From a virus: a stretch of DNA of 39,994 nucleotides. The position numbers and the translations under genes are program-made. The notes beneath the pieces are model-generated. The model had not been told where the DNA came from. It made no database searches and saw nothing but the letters and a program-made list of their open reading frames with translations. Below are positions 22,860 to 31,108 of the stretch, piece after piece. How positions within the stretch are numbered: the first letter of the stretch is position 1; every line of letters starts with the position of its first letter. The DNA is taken from IMG/VR virus record IMGVR_UViG_3300023500_000250, positions 1 to 39,994 of that record; one strand, 5' to 3'.

Positions 22860-23020
22860 CACCTAAATAAATGTGAATATTGCTTAATTAACAAAATTCT
22901 AGGTGTTGATTTAGGTGTTTTCAACGTTAAAGCATCCTGTTTTCACCTAAATTTAGGTTATAGGAATTTTGAAAAACGCTAATGGGTTAATCACAGCAAA
23001 AACACACCTAAAATTAGGTG
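22860..23020. promoter_or_regulatory. divergent late control region with six TTTAGGTG half-sites
   Basis: Copies of CACCTAAA or TTTAGGTG, some with one change, lie at 22860, 22898 (TCTAGGTG), 22910, 22944-22959 (CACCTAAATTTAGGTT) and 23005-23020 (CACCTAAAATTAGGTG). The last is a palindrome that touches the terminase ATG and includes its ribosome site. P2 has its divergent late promoters at this spot, activated by Ogr. The boxes are visible; whether the Ogr-like protein, the LuxR-like protein or the terminase binds them is open. Confidence 0.55.
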
Positions 23021-24844
23021 ATGGCAAAACATTACTCCCCAGAAACGCGCACAGCGGCTAAAAATCTGTTTATAAAAGGCTGGGCTATTGCCGAAATAAG
23101 CAAAGACACCGGTGTGCCCGAGCGCTCACTGTATAAATGGAAAGACACTGAAGAGTGGGAAAAATTTGCCGCACCCGATTCGGTTGAACAAGCCATTGCC
23201 CGCAAAATTAATGGTTTAGTCGAAAAAAATAATAAAAGCCTCGTTGAGTTAAACGAGTTACAAATATTAATGGGCGTGTTTGGTGATTTTAAAATTAACC
23301 TGGCAAGAACCAACTTGCTTAATGCACAAGCAACCGCCACGGCTAATGGCACGTATATTCCTGCTGAGTTTTTACCTGCATTAAAGGATAACGAGCAACC
23401 ACCCAGCAAAAGCTCTAAACAACAACGCAATAAAAAGCGAAAAAAGAAAGGCGTTAAAAATGATATATCGGGCATTACGGGCGAGATGCTCGATGAGGTT
23501 CGTGAATCACTGTTTTATGAATACCAATTAAAATGGTACGAAGTAAAAAACGACCCGTTATATAACCGTAACCGCTTTATTTTAAAAAGCCGCCAAATTG
23601 GTGCGACTTATTACTTTGCGTTTGAGGCTTTAGACGATGCAATAAGAACCGGTGACAACCAAATATTTTTAAGTGCATCACGTGACCAAAGCGAAGTGTT
23701 TAAAGCCTACATTATCGCGTTTGCGATGGAACACTTTGAAGTAGAGCTAAAAGGCCAAGGCGTTATAAAACTAAGCAACGGGGCAGAGTTGCGCTTTTTA
23801 AGCACAAACAGCCGCACAGCACAAAGCTACCACGGGCATTTATACGTAGACGAAGTGTTTTGGATACCCGATTACGACAAGCTGTGGAAAGTAGCCAGTG
23901 GCATGGCCCTGCACAAAAAATGGCGCCGCACAGAAATGAGCACACCAAGCGCCATGAGCCACCAAGCCTACCCAAAGTGGAGTGGCGAAAAATACAATAA
24001 AGGCAAAGACGAAAGCAAAAAAGTAACCTTTGATACCCGCCACAAAGCCCTTAAAAACGGTGCGATGGGTGCAGACAATATATGGCGACATATGGTGACT
24101 ATTGTTGATGCGCAGGCGCAAGGCTGTAACCTGTTTGACATAGAAGAGATAAAAAGCGAATACACAAAAGACGAATTTCAAAACTTGTGTATGTGTATTT
24201 TTATCGACGATGCGCGCAGTGTGTTTACCCTAAGCAAGCTAATGGCCTGCATGACAGACACAGAAACATGGGACGATTATCACCCCGAAGCCGCAAGACC
24301 GTTTGGCAACCGACCGGTTGCATTGGGTTACGATCCATCACGTACGCGTGACAATGCAAGCCTCGCTATTTTAGCCATACCGCTGGTGGTGGTCGAAAAG
24401 TGGCGGGTGTTAAAGCACATCAGTTATCACGGCAAAAACTTCGAGTTTCAAGCGAACCGAATTAAAGAAATTTGTGACACACACAACGTTAAACACATCG
24501 GCATCGATGTCACCGGCATTGGCTATGGCGTGTTCGAGCTGGTCGAAAAGTTTTTTATAAGAGCCACGCCCATTAATTACAGCATCGAGACTAAAAACGA
24601 ACTGGTGCTAAAAGCCTTAAATGAAGTAGAGAATGGCCGCTTGCAGTTTCCCGCTGGTGATAAAGCCATCACTCAAGCATTTATGATGATTACCCAAACC
24701 ACCACGCCCAACAGCCAAAAAATAACCTACGCCGCTAACCGAAGCAACGCCACAGGCCATGCCGACGTAGCGTGGAGCATTATGCACGCCCTAAATTACG
24801 AAAAAATAGCACCGCGCAATAAGTCCACCGTGGCTTTTTGGTGA
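23021..24844 (+). CDS. terminase ATPase large subunit, gpP-like
   Basis: 607 aa from ATG 23021; an alternative GTG lies one codon upstream. The N-terminus has an HTH-like segment (FIKGWAIAEISKDTGVPERS, then LYKWK), as in P2 gpP. Around residue 190 is KSRQIGATYYFA, the variant Walker A, followed by HLYVDEVFWIPDY (Walker B, near residue 270). The nuclease half has GYDPSRTRDNASLAILAIP, GIDVTGIGYGVFELV and a final GHADVAWSIMHALNYE, giving the acidic residues of an RNase H-like fold. It powers DNA packaging through the portal. Confidence 0.94.
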   Translation: MAKHYSPETRTAAKNLFIKGWAIAEISKDTGVPERSLYKWKDTEEWEKFAAPDSVEQAIARKINGLVEKNNKSLVELNELQILMGVFGDFKINLARTNLLNAQATATANGTYIPAEFLPALKDNEQPPSKSSKQQRNKKRKKKGVKNDISGITGEMLDEVRESLFYEYQLKWYEVKNDPLYNRNRFILKSRQIGATYYFAFEALDDAIRTGDNQIFLSASRDQSEVFKAYIIAFAMEHFEVELKGQGVIKLSNGAELRFLSTNSRTAQSYHGHLYVDEVFWIPDYDKLWKVASGMALHKKWRRTEMSTPSAMSHQAYPKWSGEKYNKGKDESKKVTFDTRHKALKNGAMGADNIWRHMVTIVDAQAQGCNLFDIEEIKSEYTKDEFQNLCMCIFIDDARSVFTLSKLMACMTDTETWDDYHPEAARPFGNRPVALGYDPSRTRDNASLAILAIPLVVVEKWRVLKHISYHGKNFEFQANRIKEICDTHNVKHIGIDVTGIGYGVFELVEKFFIRATPINYSIETKNELVLKALNEVENGRLQFPAGDKAITQAFMMITQTTTPNSQKITYAANRSNATGHADVAWSIMHALNYEKIAPRNKSTVAFW

Positions 24845-24868
24845 TTGATAACACTTTATGAGAACATT

Positions 24869-25900
24869 ATGAACCCAACAAAAAGCGACACACAAATAGC
24901 CACACAACCCATAAGCCACGCGTTTAGCTTTGGTGATCCCGAACCCGTATTAAGTTCTAACCCTGTTGATTATTTAGGCACCTATTTAGATATTGGCGGT
25001 GACTATTACCGCCCTCCGATATCGCTTGAGGGTTTGGGTAAAATAATGGATGCCAATGGGCATCATAATAGTATTTTACACTTTAAAAAGAACATGGTTT
25101 TAAGATGGTTTAAACCCTCTAAAATAATCAGTTACAACACCCTGCAATCATTAGCGTTAGATTTTGTAGTAACGGGCAATATGTATCCTCAAGTATTTCG
25201 TAATGCCTTTAAGCGCCCTGTGCGATGTGGTCATTTACCTGCAATTTCTATGCGCCGTGGCAAAGAGGCGGGCAAATTTTTTAAACTAAAAAATGATGGT
25301 AGCCATATTGAGTTTAAACAAGCCGAAGTACTGCACATAAAAGAACCCGACTTTAAACAAAGAATATACGGCGTTCCTGAATATATGGGTGGCGTACAAA
25401 GCGTGTTATTAAGCGAAGAAGCTGGGCTATTTAGACGAAAATACTATGAAAATGGCGCACACATGGGCTATATATTAGTCACCAATGATGCCAACTTTGA
25501 CGACGAAACCGCAAAATTGATAGAAAAGGCAGTCAGCGAATCAAAAGGTCCAGGTAACTTTCGATCACTTTACATGAACATCGCAAAATCATCATCAAAA
25601 GAGCCCGTGCAAATCATCCCCGTGGGCGATATCGGAACTAAAGATGATTTTCATCGCATTAAAAATATTACTCAAAATGAAATATTATCAATGCACCGAA
25701 TGCAGCCCGTGTTAAGTGGCATCATGCCCGAAAATGTAGGCGGCTTTGGTGACATACAAAAAAGCTTAGAGGCCTATCACGAATTAGAAGTGATCCCACT
25801 GCAAAAAGCCTTTTTAGAGCTTAATGATCTATTAGGTGTTCGCGATGCGGTGGTATTTGATGATCCTGAGTGGATAAAAAATAAAACTAAGGCTGTTTAA
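24869..25900 (+). CDS. portal protein, gpQ-like
   Basis: 343 aa from ATG 24869, 24 bases after the terminase stop; the frame is open from 24845. FSFGDPEPV, YYRPPISLEGLGKIMDANGH, FVVTGNMYPQVFRNAF, AEVLHIKEPDFKQRIYGVPE and a late MHRMQPVLSGIMPENVGGFG are the P2 gpQ landmarks. It forms the dodecameric DNA channel at the head vertex. Last gene on this strand before the intergenic region that would hold cos in a P2-like map. Confidence 0.93.
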   Translation: MNPTKSDTQIATQPISHAFSFGDPEPVLSSNPVDYLGTYLDIGGDYYRPPISLEGLGKIMDANGHHNSILHFKKNMVLRWFKPSKIISYNTLQSLALDFVVTGNMYPQVFRNAFKRPVRCGHLPAISMRRGKEAGKFFKLKNDGSHIEFKQAEVLHIKEPDFKQRIYGVPEYMGGVQSVLLSEEAGLFRRKYYENGAHMGYILVTNDANFDDETAKLIEKAVSESKGPGNFRSLYMNIAKSSSKEPVQIIPVGDIGTKDDFHRIKNITQNEILSMHRMQPVLSGIMPENVGGFGDIQKSLEAYHELEVIPLQKAFLELNDLLGVRDAVVFDDPEWIKNKTKAV

Positions 25901-25917
25901 GATCAAGTGATTGTCTC

Positions 25918-25942
25918 GCGCAAAGACGCTAAGGCGCAAAGA
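25918..25942 (+). repeat. GCGCAAAGA direct repeat, possible cos region
   Basis: Two exact copies of GCGCAAAGA (25918-25926 and 25934-25942) form a GC-rich island in AT-rich DNA just after the portal gene. In P2 the cos site lies next to the end of the portal gene. Similar CGCAAAG-type repeats also occur as widespread filler in bacterial genomes, so the cos reading is tentative. Confidence 0.3.
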
Positions 25943-25998
25943 TAAGAAAACAACTCACATAAGGTGTTAATGATGACGTTAAAAATAAACTTAAAACA

Positions 25999-26026
25999 AT
26001 GGTACCGTAATTGATTACGGTACCAT
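25999..26026. terminator. bidirectional terminator between portal and methyltransferase operon
   Basis: Perfect 13-bp stem ATGGTACCGTAAT / ATTACGGTACCAT with a 2-base centre. T-rich sequence follows on the plus strand, and TTGTTTTAAGTTTATTTTT follows on the minus strand. It separates two converging operons. Confidence 0.75.
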
Positions 26027-26032
26027 CTGTAT

Positions 26033-26566
26033 TTATTTTAAATCATCATCAGTCGCATCGTTTAATGTTTGATGCACCCACAGCGTTAAGTTAAGCCCTT
26101 CACTTTGGGCTTGCTTTACCCAGCCCGCTTTGTTACGTTTTTTACAGCGTAAATTTAAATGTGCATCAAAATCTTTGCTGGCATTTTTATTACCATCATT
26201 ACCATGCTCTACAATGCATTTACAGGGAAACTGAAACTTTTCACCCAGTTTAATGTACACGCTAAACACGCAATCACCGTTGGTAATCGGTCTATCATTT
26301 TGCTCATGCGCAATCACTAACACAAAAGGATGATCTGACAAATCATCAAACAAAATTTGAATGCCTTCTTTCTTTTTGGTGATAACAACATGGTCACACT
26401 TCATATCTTTTATGTGTTCGCGTTGAGATTGTGGCACTAATAAACGAGCACACCCTGCATTCCACGTTAAATACATCTCGCCGCGTTGTGCTTGTGCTGT
26501 GTCGTAATAGTTAGTCATGTTGACTATCTGCCCGTTATTTTCAATGGTTATAATGTCGTCTTTCAT
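26033..26566 (-). CDS. hypothetical protein, last gene of the helicase-methyltransferase operon
   Basis: 177 aa. N-terminal segment TIENNGQIVNMTNYYDTAQA, a central beta-rich part (VVITKKKEGIQILFDDLSDH, PFVLVIAHEQNDRP) with three Cys, then a basic helix and a Trp-containing C-terminus (GLNLTLWVHQTLN). Neither membrane segment nor signal peptide is seen. It begins 21 bases after the methyltransferase stop. It may be a DNA-metabolism partner of the helicase and methyltransferase. Family not recognised. Confidence 0.6.
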   Translation of the reverse strand: MKDDIITIENNGQIVNMTNYYDTAQAQRGEMYLTWNAGCARLLVPQSQREHIKDMKCDHVVITKKKEGIQILFDDLSDHPFVLVIAHEQNDRPITNGDCVFSVYIKLGEKFQFPCKCIVEHGNDGNKNASKDFDAHLNLRCKKRNKAGWVKQAQSEGLNLTLWVHQTLNDATDDDLK

Positions 26567-26587
26567 TGTTATGCCTATATTTCCAAT

Positions 26588-27184
26588 CTAAAAAAACCTA
26601 AATTCTGCGCTGATTGTGTTTGCTAATTTTTCGTCTAGTTCCGTTAATGTGCATTGCTTGTCTAGCGCTAAACACGCAAACCCTATGGTGCCACTGCCCG
26701 CAAAGCAATCATAAATATGCTGCGCATCAAACGACCCGATAATATCTTCCATCGCTTTTTCGTTTTTCGCCATGCCGTGGTCTTGCAGCCGTTCGCGTGG
26801 TGCCCGAATGATTGACGGCCAATAACCATTATGGTCAAAGGTGTCTGAGCGTTGACGTAATTTACGGCTAAAAATAGATTTTGCTTTATTGCGCGTTAAA
26901 TAAAACCCATTCGCGTGGGTGTAATTGGGTTGATGTATGCTTTTAGATTTTTTAGGAACAACCGCATCCAGCACAAAATCAAAGTTAAGTTGCCAATCAG
27001 AGCATTTTATTAACTCTATAAATTGCTTCATAGTGGTTATTAATACCAAGTGATCACACTCAATGCCGTCAAACACTTGTTTTAATAATGGGCCAGGCAT
27101 ATCAAACGGTGGGTCTGTAAAAATAAGGTCACACGCCAGTTTAATGTCTAATGCATTGGCGTGATTTACTGTGATTTTAGCCAT
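26588..27184 (-). CDS. DNA methyltransferase, adenine-N6/cytosine-N4 type
   Basis: 198 aa. Motif IV DPPF at residues 24-27 comes before the SAM-binding motif FAGSGT at 161-166, the beta-class order. The short stretch between them contains a basic target-binding segment (NKAKSIFSRKLRQRSD). It transfers a methyl group from S-adenosylmethionine to a base in DNA. No restriction gene is adjacent, so it is more likely an orphan phage enzyme for anti-restriction or control. It overlaps the helicase gene by 19 bases, and the ATG lies inside helicase codons. Confidence 0.85.
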   Translation of the reverse strand: MAKITVNHANALDIKLACDLIFTDPPFDMPGPLLKQVFDGIECDHLVLITTMKQFIELIKCSDWQLNFDFVLDAVVPKKSKSIHQPNYTHANGFYLTRNKAKSIFSRKLRQRSDTFDHNGYWPSIIRAPRERLQDHGMAKNEKAMEDIIGSFDAQHIYDCFAGSGTIGFACLALDKQCTLTELDEKLANTISAEFRFF

Positions 27185-28767
27185 TTTTTATAAACCTTTA
27201 TGCATTTAGTGTCGTTGGTATTTAAATCGGCGAACGTAAAATTGGTAATCCAAAAATCTGTGCTATTTTCTGCCTTAAAAAAAGCATTTAAATCATAAAT
27301 AGAGACCTTACTTTCAAGCAAAACATCGGCAAACCAGCGTTTAATTTTATGCACCGATTGATCTAAATGGCGTAAGGCACCCTCATTCACGTTTAGTAAT
27401 TGTAAGTTATCTCTAAGCTCTTTTTCATTAGCCGCTTGTATTTTGTTTAACTCAATTTTCTTACGCTCAACCTCAACCAGCCTTAAGTCAATATAATCTA
27501 CATCGGGTTGCTCTTGTGATGTGCCATCAAACAATAGCTTTTGGCCGCATTCGGGGCAAAACTCAATCCATGCTTTTATTAAAAATGCACAAGAAGGGCA
27601 AGGGAATAAGTTAGATTTTGACGCTTGCGGTGGGTTTTCTAGGCTCCAATCTATGTGCAAATCAGGCAAGCCATGCGCGCGCACGTTGTTCACATGGTCG
27701 ATAATAATAGCATAGGGTTTGTTTGGCTCAGGCCGCAAACTGCGCCCAATCCATTGGCGATACAATCCAAAAGACGCGGTTTGTCGAAGCATAATTAAAG
27801 CCTCGATGGCTGGGATATCCACGCCCTCACCAATCATATCCACATTAATTAACACCTTAATCACGCGGTGTTCAAACAAATCAAAAATGCGCGCGGCTTG
27901 AACCGTGCCTAATTTTGAATGAATAGCGGCGCAGGCAATGCCCGCACGTTTAAATTCTTCGGCTGTTTTTTGTGCTATGTCGATTGATACGCAAAACACT
28001 AAGGCTTGTTTGTTATTAGCTAAGCGCTGATAGTGCTTAACGGCATCACCCGCCATTTTATAAACCACTTCCCCCGTGGTGTAATCTAAACTTTTAAAAG
28101 TGAAATCGTGTTTTCCTTGTTTAAGTTGTGTCACATCAATGCGGCTATGGATTGAATACACTTTAAAATCAGACAAATAACCCTGTTCAATAAGCGTGGT
28201 CACACTATTGGTCTTTAATTCAGGTGCTTGAATTAATCGGTCAAACACGCCGCCTTTTTTGCTTGATAAGCTTTCTTGGTCTAAGCGGCATGGCGTGGCC
28301 GTTGCGCCAATAATACGACTGTTTGGAAAAATTTCACGTAACCGCCCCCACTTGTTTTTATCAATCATGTGGTGGGCTTCGTCCACAATAATCACCCAAG
28401 CTTTTTGAGTATCGAGCATTAACAGCCCACGGCGATGACGTGATAATAACGAATCGATAGAACACACATGCTTATCTGATTGCTTAATTAATGTGTCGCT
28501 TAAGCCCAGTTTACGATGTTCTAATAAGCATTGGCGCACGGTATGTTTCGTTGCTAACACATCATGCGTGATATTAAATTTAGCCAAGGTTTTAGACAGT
28601 TGTTTAATTAAAATATTGCGATGCGCCATGCATAAAACAAAGCGGTTATTAACGGCTATTTGAGCCAACACGGGTGTTTTACCACTACCCGTATCGGCTT
28701 GAATCAGCACATTATCAGCGCCAGCCGATAGCTCGACCAGCTCTTTTTGATAGCGTCTTAATTTCAC
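27166..28767 (-). CDS. SF2 DEAH-box helicase with C-terminal zinc ribbon
   Basis: 533 aa, GTG start overlapping the upstream stop as GTGA. Walker A ADTGSGKT at 24-31, DEAH at 129-132, GATATP at 154-159, IGEGVDIP at 312-319 and QWIGRSLRP at 338-346 give a full SF2 set of the RecG/UvsW/RadD style. A zinc ribbon follows (Cys 390, 393, 404, 407). The C-terminal 120 residues are helical. It should unwind or remodel branched DNA in the cytoplasm. Its pairing with a methyltransferase gene suggests phage replication or DNA protection. Confidence 0.9.
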   Translation of the reverse strand: MKLRRYQKELVELSAGADNVLIQADTGSGKTPVLAQIAVNNRFVLCMAHRNILIKQLSKTLAKFNITHDVLATKHTVRQCLLEHRKLGLSDTLIKQSDKHVCSIDSLLSRHRRGLLMLDTQKAWVIIVDEAHHMIDKNKWGRLREIFPNSRIIGATATPCRLDQESLSSKKGGVFDRLIQAPELKTNSVTTLIEQGYLSDFKVYSIHSRIDVTQLKQGKHDFTFKSLDYTTGEVVYKMAGDAVKHYQRLANNKQALVFCVSIDIAQKTAEEFKRAGIACAAIHSKLGTVQAARIFDLFEHRVIKVLINVDMIGEGVDIPAIEALIMLRQTASFGLYRQWIGRSLRPEPNKPYAIIIDHVNNVRAHGLPDLHIDWSLENPPQASKSNLFPCPSCAFLIKAWIEFCPECGQKLLFDGTSQEQPDVDYIDLRLVEVERKKIELNKIQAANEKELRDNLQLLNVNEGALRHLDQSVHKIKRWFADVLLESKVSIYDLNAFFKAENSTDFWITNFTFADLNTNDTKCIKVYKKWLKSQ

Positions 28768-29633
28768 TTTTCTAACTTTTCGTTTAAATTGCTTCGGTTA
28801 TCAATCCAATATTTTGCCGTTTTAATGCGTTTGGTTTTTTGTGCTGCTTTTTCTGTGCACTGCTCTAAAAATTCCGCTCTTATTTTTTCAGCCCACACTT
28901 GTTGTTTGATGGTCCCTTTAAGTGTTGGTAAGCCTAAAAAATTAGCCGTGGTTGATAATTCTTTTATTTTAGCCTGCTTTGCTGCTTTTTTGTCTTTTTC
29001 ATAGCGCTCAAAATCAAAGGCATTGCTTACTTCTAAGCGAATGGCCTTTAAAATTTTAATGGTGTTTTGTTTGTTAGCTGCTAATTCTTCACCTTCTAAA
29101 CCTGTTGATAGCACTAATCCAGTCGCTTCAAATTGAACACAAAGAGGGTGGGGGTTGCCTTTATAGTAATGTTTTTCATCAAAATAAAATTTATTGCAAT
29201 GATCGTAATCATTATTATAGCCCGGCACACGCATCGAAAATTCGACCCATGCGATGTTTTCTTTAGCATAAATATGAAAAGAACCTACTTGCATATCACC
29301 AAAATACGCAATGGTGGTGGTTATTCTTGCTTCGTGAGGTATTTTAAAATGAAAGCCTTTAGGGAATTGCTCATCATGAAACTTTTCAAATTGAGCGGTT
29401 ACCCAAAAATCAGCTTCGGCGTGTGAATCTGCCTTATGTACTTCATTGTTATGAAAAAGCGTCACCGTGTTTTTGGTTATTTCGGCGAATTTTGTATGAT
29501 GAGATTCAGTGAACTTATTCCAAATAACTTCGTAAGTATTATGTGAATCTTCTGATTGAAAAAAATAGACTTCGGTTAAGCCGTCATCGAAGCGCGCAAG
29601 CTTATTAAGCTGTGGGTAATATAAAAAGCTCAT
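28764..29633 (-). CDS. hypothetical protein upstream of the helicase
   Basis: 289 aa from ATG 29633, which overlaps the upstream stop as ATGA. The N-terminal 190 residues are a mixed beta region rich in aromatic and His residues (DDGLTEVYFFQSEDSHNTYE, FKIPHEARITTTIAYFGDM, VPGYNNDYDHCNKFYFDEKH). The last 90 are basic helices (YEKDKKAAKQAKIKELSTTA). It may bind nucleic acid through this tail. Strict coupling to the helicase (GTGA) suggests a common complex or pathway. Family not recognised. Confidence 0.6.
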   Translation of the reverse strand: MSFLYYPQLNKLARFDDGLTEVYFFQSEDSHNTYEVIWNKFTESHHTKFAEITKNTVTLFHNNEVHKADSHAEADFWVTAQFEKFHDEQFPKGFHFKIPHEARITTTIAYFGDMQVGSFHIYAKENIAWVEFSMRVPGYNNDYDHCNKFYFDEKHYYKGNPHPLCVQFEATGLVLSTGLEGEELAANKQNTIKILKAIRLEVSNAFDFERYEKDKKAAKQAKIKELSTTANFLGLPTLKGTIKQQVWAEKIRAEFLEQCTEKAAQKTKRIKTAKYWIDNRSNLNEKLEK

Positions 29634-29821
29634 GATAGCACACCACATAATGCGTCTTTTAACGCTGATACTCTTTTATCGTCGTTAGCAGCTTTGGCGG
29701 CATCAATTAAAACCCACATTTCTTTTTCATAAGCGATATCTTCTTTAGTGCCATGAAATTCTTCGTGTATGGTTAAATTTTTGGTGGGTAAAGGTCTTTT
29801 AGGGATGTTAGATGTGTTCAT
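29630..29821 (-). CDS. small protein, first gene of the helicase operon
   Basis: 63 aa, ATG with AAGGAGC just upstream. N-terminus MNTSNIPKRPLPTKNLTIHE, then a charged helix and a hydrophobic end. First of five coupled genes from the TTGACA promoter at 29913. Possibly a regulator or partner of the helicase, but no motif supports a function. Confidence 0.65.
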   Translation of the reverse strand: MNTSNIPKRPLPTKNLTIHEEFHGTKEDIAYEKEMWVLIDAAKAANDDKRVSALKDALCGVLS

Positions 29822-29885
29822 TTTATGCTCCTTATTCTAAGTCCGGCTTAGTCCGTGAACTGCTTAGTTGTTGTTCATGACTGTG

Positions 29886-29913
29886 ATATTACGCTTTTTA
29901 TTTTGATTGTCAA
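29886..29913 (-). promoter_or_regulatory. sigma70-like promoter of the helicase-methyltransferase operon
   Basis: TTGACA (29913-29908), 16-base spacer, TAATAT (29891-29886). The leader then contains a minimal frame ATG plus three AAC codons and TAA, and a CTAAG-CCGGA-CTTAG hairpin before the ribosome site AAGGAG of the first gene. Confidence 0.65.
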
Positions 29914-29991
29914 CACAAACAAATAGAATAATGTGAAATAAATAGTTAAATAGTGTAAGTTATTGTTTTCTAACTAAAATAAAACAACTGA

Positions 29992-30246
29992 ATGCGGATT
30001 GATTGCCCACATTGTACCCAAAAAGCAGTGATAACATCACGCAATAAACTGTCAAATCACGTGTCTGATATTTATTGCGCTTGCACCAACCTCCCAGACT
30101 GCGGCGCATCGTTTGTATTTACCCTCAGCTACAAACACCAACTTAACCCACCCATTAAAAATACAAGACAATTAGCGGCTAGTTTATTGCAAAATTTACC
30201 GATCAGTGAGCGCCAAGCATTAATGCAAACTGATTTGTTTAATTAA
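29992..30246 (+). CDS. Ogr/Delta-like late transcription activator
   Basis: 84 aa. MRIDCPHC at the N-terminus, with Cys 5 and 8, then a basic RNKLS segment and a second Cys cluster (Cys 29, 31 and 37, ending in NLPDCGASF) form the Ogr/Delta zinc finger, which contacts RNA polymerase alpha and activates late promoters of P2-like phages. No strong Shine-Dalgarno sequence is seen before the ATG. It lies alone on the plus strand between two minus operons and is followed by a bidirectional terminator. Confidence 0.88.
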   Translation: MRIDCPHCTQKAVITSRNKLSNHVSDIYCACTNLPDCGASFVFTLSYKHQLNPPIKNTRQLAASLLQNLPISERQALMQTDLFN

Positions 30247-30279
30247 AAATCCCTTGTTTAGCGGCAATACAGGGGATTT
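30247..30279. terminator. terminator between the activator and the small-gene operon
   Basis: AAATCCCTTGT / ACAGGGGATTT, 11-base arms with one mismatch and an 11-base loop. On the minus strand the stem is followed by a T-rich run (AGGGATTTTTAATT), so it should work at least for the minus-strand genes. Confidence 0.65.
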
Positions 30280-30308
30280 AATTCCTCTTAATCATGCTGT
30301 TATATTAC

Positions 30309-30542
30309 TCAATTAAACTCTCGTAATACTTTACCAATTTCACTTGCTAAAGCGTAAGTGTTGCCATATTTGTAATCACCTTCGATTTTTTGATCTGGCA
30401 AAACATCGAGAGCGTATAAGCATTCATCTAGCAACTTTTTGTATGTGTTTCTTTCTTTCACTTCCATTTTTATCTGGTGTTTATCACACTTTACCCATGT
30501 ACTTGTAAGATTTTTGTCATGCTGTGTTTGTTCAGTAATCAT
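30309..30542 (-). CDS. hypothetical small protein after attC-like site A
   Basis: 77 aa from ATG 30542, with GAGGAA at good spacing; the frame is open to 30572. Charged, helical, with CDKHQIKMEVKERNTYKKLL in the middle and KYGNTYALASEIGKVLREFN at the end. It starts 23 bases after the attC-like site at 30565-30634. Family not recognised; its style fits small phage or gene-cassette proteins. Confidence 0.6.
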   Translation of the reverse strand: MITEQTQHDKNLTSTWVKCDKHQIKMEVKERNTYKKLLDECLYALDVLPDQKIEGDYKYGNTYALASEIGKVLREFN

Positions 30543-30564
30543 GTTTAATTCCTCGGTTACGTAA

Positions 30565-30634
30565 TATAACAATTTGCTGGTTCTGAACCTCCGGTCGCTC
30601 CGCTTCCTACGGTCAGCACAGCAAGGCGTTATGT
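30565..30634. repeat. attC-like integron cassette site A
   Basis: TATAAC at the left and GCGTTATG at the right bound an imperfect palindrome: TTGCTG and CAGCAA pair, as do CTGA and TCAG, with unpaired bases and a GC-rich apical region. These are hallmarks of attC sites. The stop codon of the gene 30629-30835 lies inside the right box, as usual for cassettes. Confidence 0.55.
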
Positions 30635-30835
30635 GTGAGAAGAAGATCTAAATCTTTCAAGTTCCTCTATTGCCGGTTTTAACCAGTTGTCCTCGAAATT
30701 TTTCATTTCCTCTCTGCCATCTTTTATTATTTCAAGCAGCTCCTCTCTTGAGTAATCGCTTTCTTCGCCCTCAATCCTCCTTAACCCATTCCCAGTATGT
30801 GAGTCGTAAACATGCAGTAATTCTTCTAAATCCAT
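30629..30835 (-). CDS. hypothetical acidic protein, possible cassette gene
   Basis: 68 aa from ATG 30835 after AAAGGTG. Very acidic, mostly one or two helices (EEESDYSREELLEIIKDGRE-like region, with KPAIEELERFRSSSHT at the end). Its TAA falls inside the GTTATGT box of attC-like site A, the arrangement of integron cassette genes. No family recognised; acidic proteins of this kind in phages often mimic DNA, but that is a guess. Confidence 0.6.
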   Translation of the reverse strand: MDLEELLHVYDSHTGNGLRRIEGEESDYSREELLEIIKDGREEMKNFEDNWLKPAIEELERFRSSSHT

Positions 30836-30918
30836 AATATTCACCTTTAATAAGATAAAAACACATAACAAGCTATTGTTGTACAAAACTTTTAGCTGTT
30901 ACTTCAACTATTTTTACA

Positions 30919-31017
30919 TCACCCAAAAATACCGAGGCAATATCTAAATTCTTCAACTGTATAATCAACAGTGTCGCCGTAATTATCAAAAACTCTTATT
31001 CTGTCGCCAGCTTTCAT
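30919..31017 (-). CDS. very small protein, 32 aa
   Basis: ATG 31017 with AGGTAG upstream gives MKAGDRIRVFDNYGDTVDYT and a short tail ending IFG. The strand pattern resembles a tiny beta-barrel. It starts just after attC-like site B. Supported by the ribosome site and protein-like sequence, but very short. Confidence 0.4.
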   Translation of the reverse strand: MKAGDRIRVFDNYGDTVDYTVEEFRYCLGIFG

Positions 31018-31043
31018 ATTCTACCTATATAAGTAAAAATTAA

Positions 31044-31108
31044 TATAACAAAGCAATTTAACGCTGACGGTGCAACAAACGCACCGCCGGTTAATTGCAG
31101 CGTTAGCT
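31044..31108. repeat. attC-like integron cassette site B
   Basis: TATAAC at the left and GCGTTAGC at the right. GCAATT-T-AAC pairs with GTTAATTGC, leaving one extrahelical T; GGTGC pairs with GCACC around an AACAAAC loop. The stop codon of the gene at 31103-31261 lies in the right box. This is the best of the three candidates. Confidence 0.6.
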
